Below, in pieces: positions 6,275 through 6,596 of a stretch of 6,596 nt of DNA. The DNA comes from Verrucomicrobia bacterium UBA4286 (GTDB lineage Bacteria; Verrucomicrobiota; Kiritimatiellia; RFP12; UBA1067): positions 12,167 through 18,762 of the forward strand of contig DGVK01000221.1 in the NCBI GenBank assembly GCA_002395905.1, given 5' to 3'. Each line of letters opens with the position of its first letter. Position 1 is the first letter of the stretch. Made by a program: the position numbers and the translations under genes. The notes under the pieces were generated by a model, which worked only from the letters and a program-made list of their open reading frames with translations, searched no databases and had not been told where the DNA came from.

Positions 6275-6310
6275 CGGTAGACATGAGAACCCGACCGGTA
6301 GGCACGAGAA
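6275..6310 (+). repeat. Short direct repeat pair in the 3' intergenic region
   Basis: The 15-mer at 6275-6289 (CGGTAGACATGAGAA) recurs at 6296-6310 (CGGTAGGCACGAGAA) with 13 of 15 bases the same. A further partial GGCACGAG lies just before the first copy and is repeated inside the second. A 7-mer CACGGAC also occurs twice at 6239-6245 and 6249-6255. No function is evident. They may be remnants of a degenerate intergenic repeat. Confidence 0.55.
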
Positions 6311-6335
6311 GTAAAAGTGTTTGTTAGACTGTCAG

Positions 6336-6370
6336 ACTCGCCTAATTTGCAACATGCAGATTAGGTGAGT
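6336..6370. terminator. Long hairpin downstream of the large gene, possible terminator
   Basis: The arm 6336-6346 (ACTCGCCTAAT) pairs with 6360-6370 (ATTAGGTGAGT) through 11 pairs, one of them G-U. A U-G pair (6347/6359) and TGCA/TGCA (6348-6351/6355-6358) extend this to 16 pairs with a 3-base loop ACA. It lies about 105 bases after the stop codon and is followed by a weak T-rich tract (TTGTTGTTG). The stem is AT-rich in its middle and there is no run of six Ts, so it is not a textbook intrinsic terminator. It could serve either direction between convergent genes, or be a mobile or extragenic palindrome. Confidence 0.5.
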
Positions 6371-6378
6371 TGTTGTTG

Positions 6379-6408
6379 CCCGCTGGCGGAGCGGGACGCT
6401 GCGTCTCC
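6379..6408. other. Two overlapping GC-rich inverted repeats
   Basis: CCCGCT (6379-6384) and AGCGGG (6390-6395) form a perfect 6-bp stem around GGCGG. A second, mutually exclusive stem pairs 6393-6398 with 6402-6407 (including one G-U pair) around a 3-base loop and is followed by TTGTTT at 6409-6414. Both sit directly downstream of the long hairpin. They could be a second terminator or part of a conserved intergenic repeat; the sequence alone does not decide. Confidence 0.4.
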
Positions 6409-6428
6409 TTGTTTACGTGAAGGTGAAG

Positions 6429-6590
6429 ATGTGGGCGGTTGACGCCAGGCGGTTTGTGCGTGAGTTCAAGAAGGAGTATGGAGACCAGATTGCAGACGCG
6501 CGGAAGGTGAAGACGGCGGGTGTTGGTCTGTGGTTTGCTACAGCGTTTCCAGCGACTTGGGATCGAGGAGAAACGGCACGATGCCGATGA
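6429..6590 (+). CDS. Small hypothetical ORF, 53 aa, uncertain
   Basis: ATG at 6429 to TGA at 6588-6590, with an AAGG (6420-6423) five bases upstream as a possible ribosome binding site. GTG at 6417 and 6423 are alternative starts in the same frame. The product (MWAVDARRFVREFKKEYGDQ, then IADARKVKTAGVGLWFATAF and a basic end) is charged at the start, mildly hydrophobic in the middle, and not recognised. The first 37 codons have fairly GC-rich third positions, but from about 6540 the codons become unlike the window's usage, just where an opposite-strand frame becomes coding-like. An in-frame pair of ATGs at 6581 and 6587 follows GAGGAG (6565-6570), and the second overlaps this ORF's stop as ATGA, so a coupled downstream plus-strand gene is conceivable. 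Only one of these readings can be right. Confidence 0.3.
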   Translation: MWAVDARRFVREFKKEYGDQIADARKVKTAGVGLWFATAFPATWDRGETARCR

Positions 6591-6596
6591 AGGTGA
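6538..6596 (-). CDS. C-terminus of a convergent gene (partial, unidentified)
   Basis: Read on the minus strand, the right edge gives T-F-I-G-I-V-P-F-L-L-D-P-K-S-L-E-T-L followed by TAG (plus-strand CTA at 6538-6540). Fifteen of the 18 codons end in G or C, matching the large gene's usage better than the competing plus-strand frame. The residues look like a natural protein tail: a hydrophobic strand or membrane edge, then a polar end. Only about 19 codons are inside the window, so no family can be named. If real, this gene converges on the large gene and the hairpins at 6336-6408 lie between the two 3' ends. Confidence 0.4.
   Translation of the reverse strand, partial: TFIGIVPFLLDPKSLETL

Noticed and set aside
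6371..6378. Canonical intrinsic terminator U-tract after the 6336-6370 hairpin
   Set aside because: The tract is TGTTGTTG, interrupted by G, with no run of Ts longer than two; it is only weak support for intrinsic termination.
6240..6596. Search for a DGR template repeat matching 2141-2251 in the 3' region
   Set aside because: Reading the region by eye found no segment resembling the RGG...GLR coding sequence on the plus strand; any template would have to lie outside the window.

Overview
The window is almost entirely one very long plus-strand gene (bases 2-6229, at least 2,075 codons, 5' end outside the window), followed by about 300 bases of structured intergenic DNA and two competing short reading frames at the right edge. 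The big gene encodes a giant modular, presumably extracytoplasmic protein. In order it carries: (1) a right-handed beta-helix of about twelve 22-residue coils ending in a choice-of-anchor Q-type tail, (2) a divergent InlB-like beta domain, (3) a SUMF1/formylglycine-generating-enzyme-like (C-type-lectin-fold) domain, (4) one FN3-like domain, (5) a second divergent InlB-like domain, (6) four InlB/Listeria-Bacteroides repeats of exactly 237 nt each, (7) a second beta-helix plus anchor-Q module with only four coils, (8) a linker domain rich in Trp and acidic residues, and (9) five FN3-like repeats running to the stop codon.

Organism: inference only. The order of modules, the phrasing of the SUMF1 domain (a 'VIDLSGGP' lead-in, then 'TDEYKTTKLVLRRI') and the high GC of most of the gene recall large surface or secreted proteins of gut and rumen Kiritimatiellota (formerly Verrucomicrobia subdivision 5 / Lentisphaerae relatives), probably from a metagenome. 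No rRNA or housekeeping gene is present to confirm this.

The main points of interest are within the gene. The first beta-helix (about bases 1-930) has clearly lower GC than the rest (43-55% in hand-counted lines against 68-70% for lines in the middle of the gene) and three times as many coils as its paralogous copy downstream. This suggests a chimeric or separately evolving N-terminal module. The SUMF1-like domain has lost the first of the two FGE catalytic cysteines. Its C-terminal strand region (2141-2251), where diversity-generating retroelement variable regions sit in this fold, is also an AT-rich patch. That makes it a candidate hypervariable ligand-binding surface, but no template repeat or reverse transcriptase is in the window and the codon evidence is mixed.

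The 3' intergenic region holds a short direct repeat pair, a 16-pair hairpin with a 3-base loop (6336-6370) and two overlapping GC-rich hairpins. After it lies either a small plus-strand ORF (6429-6590) or, more plausibly by codon usage, the C-terminus of a convergent minus-strand gene (stop at 6538-6540).
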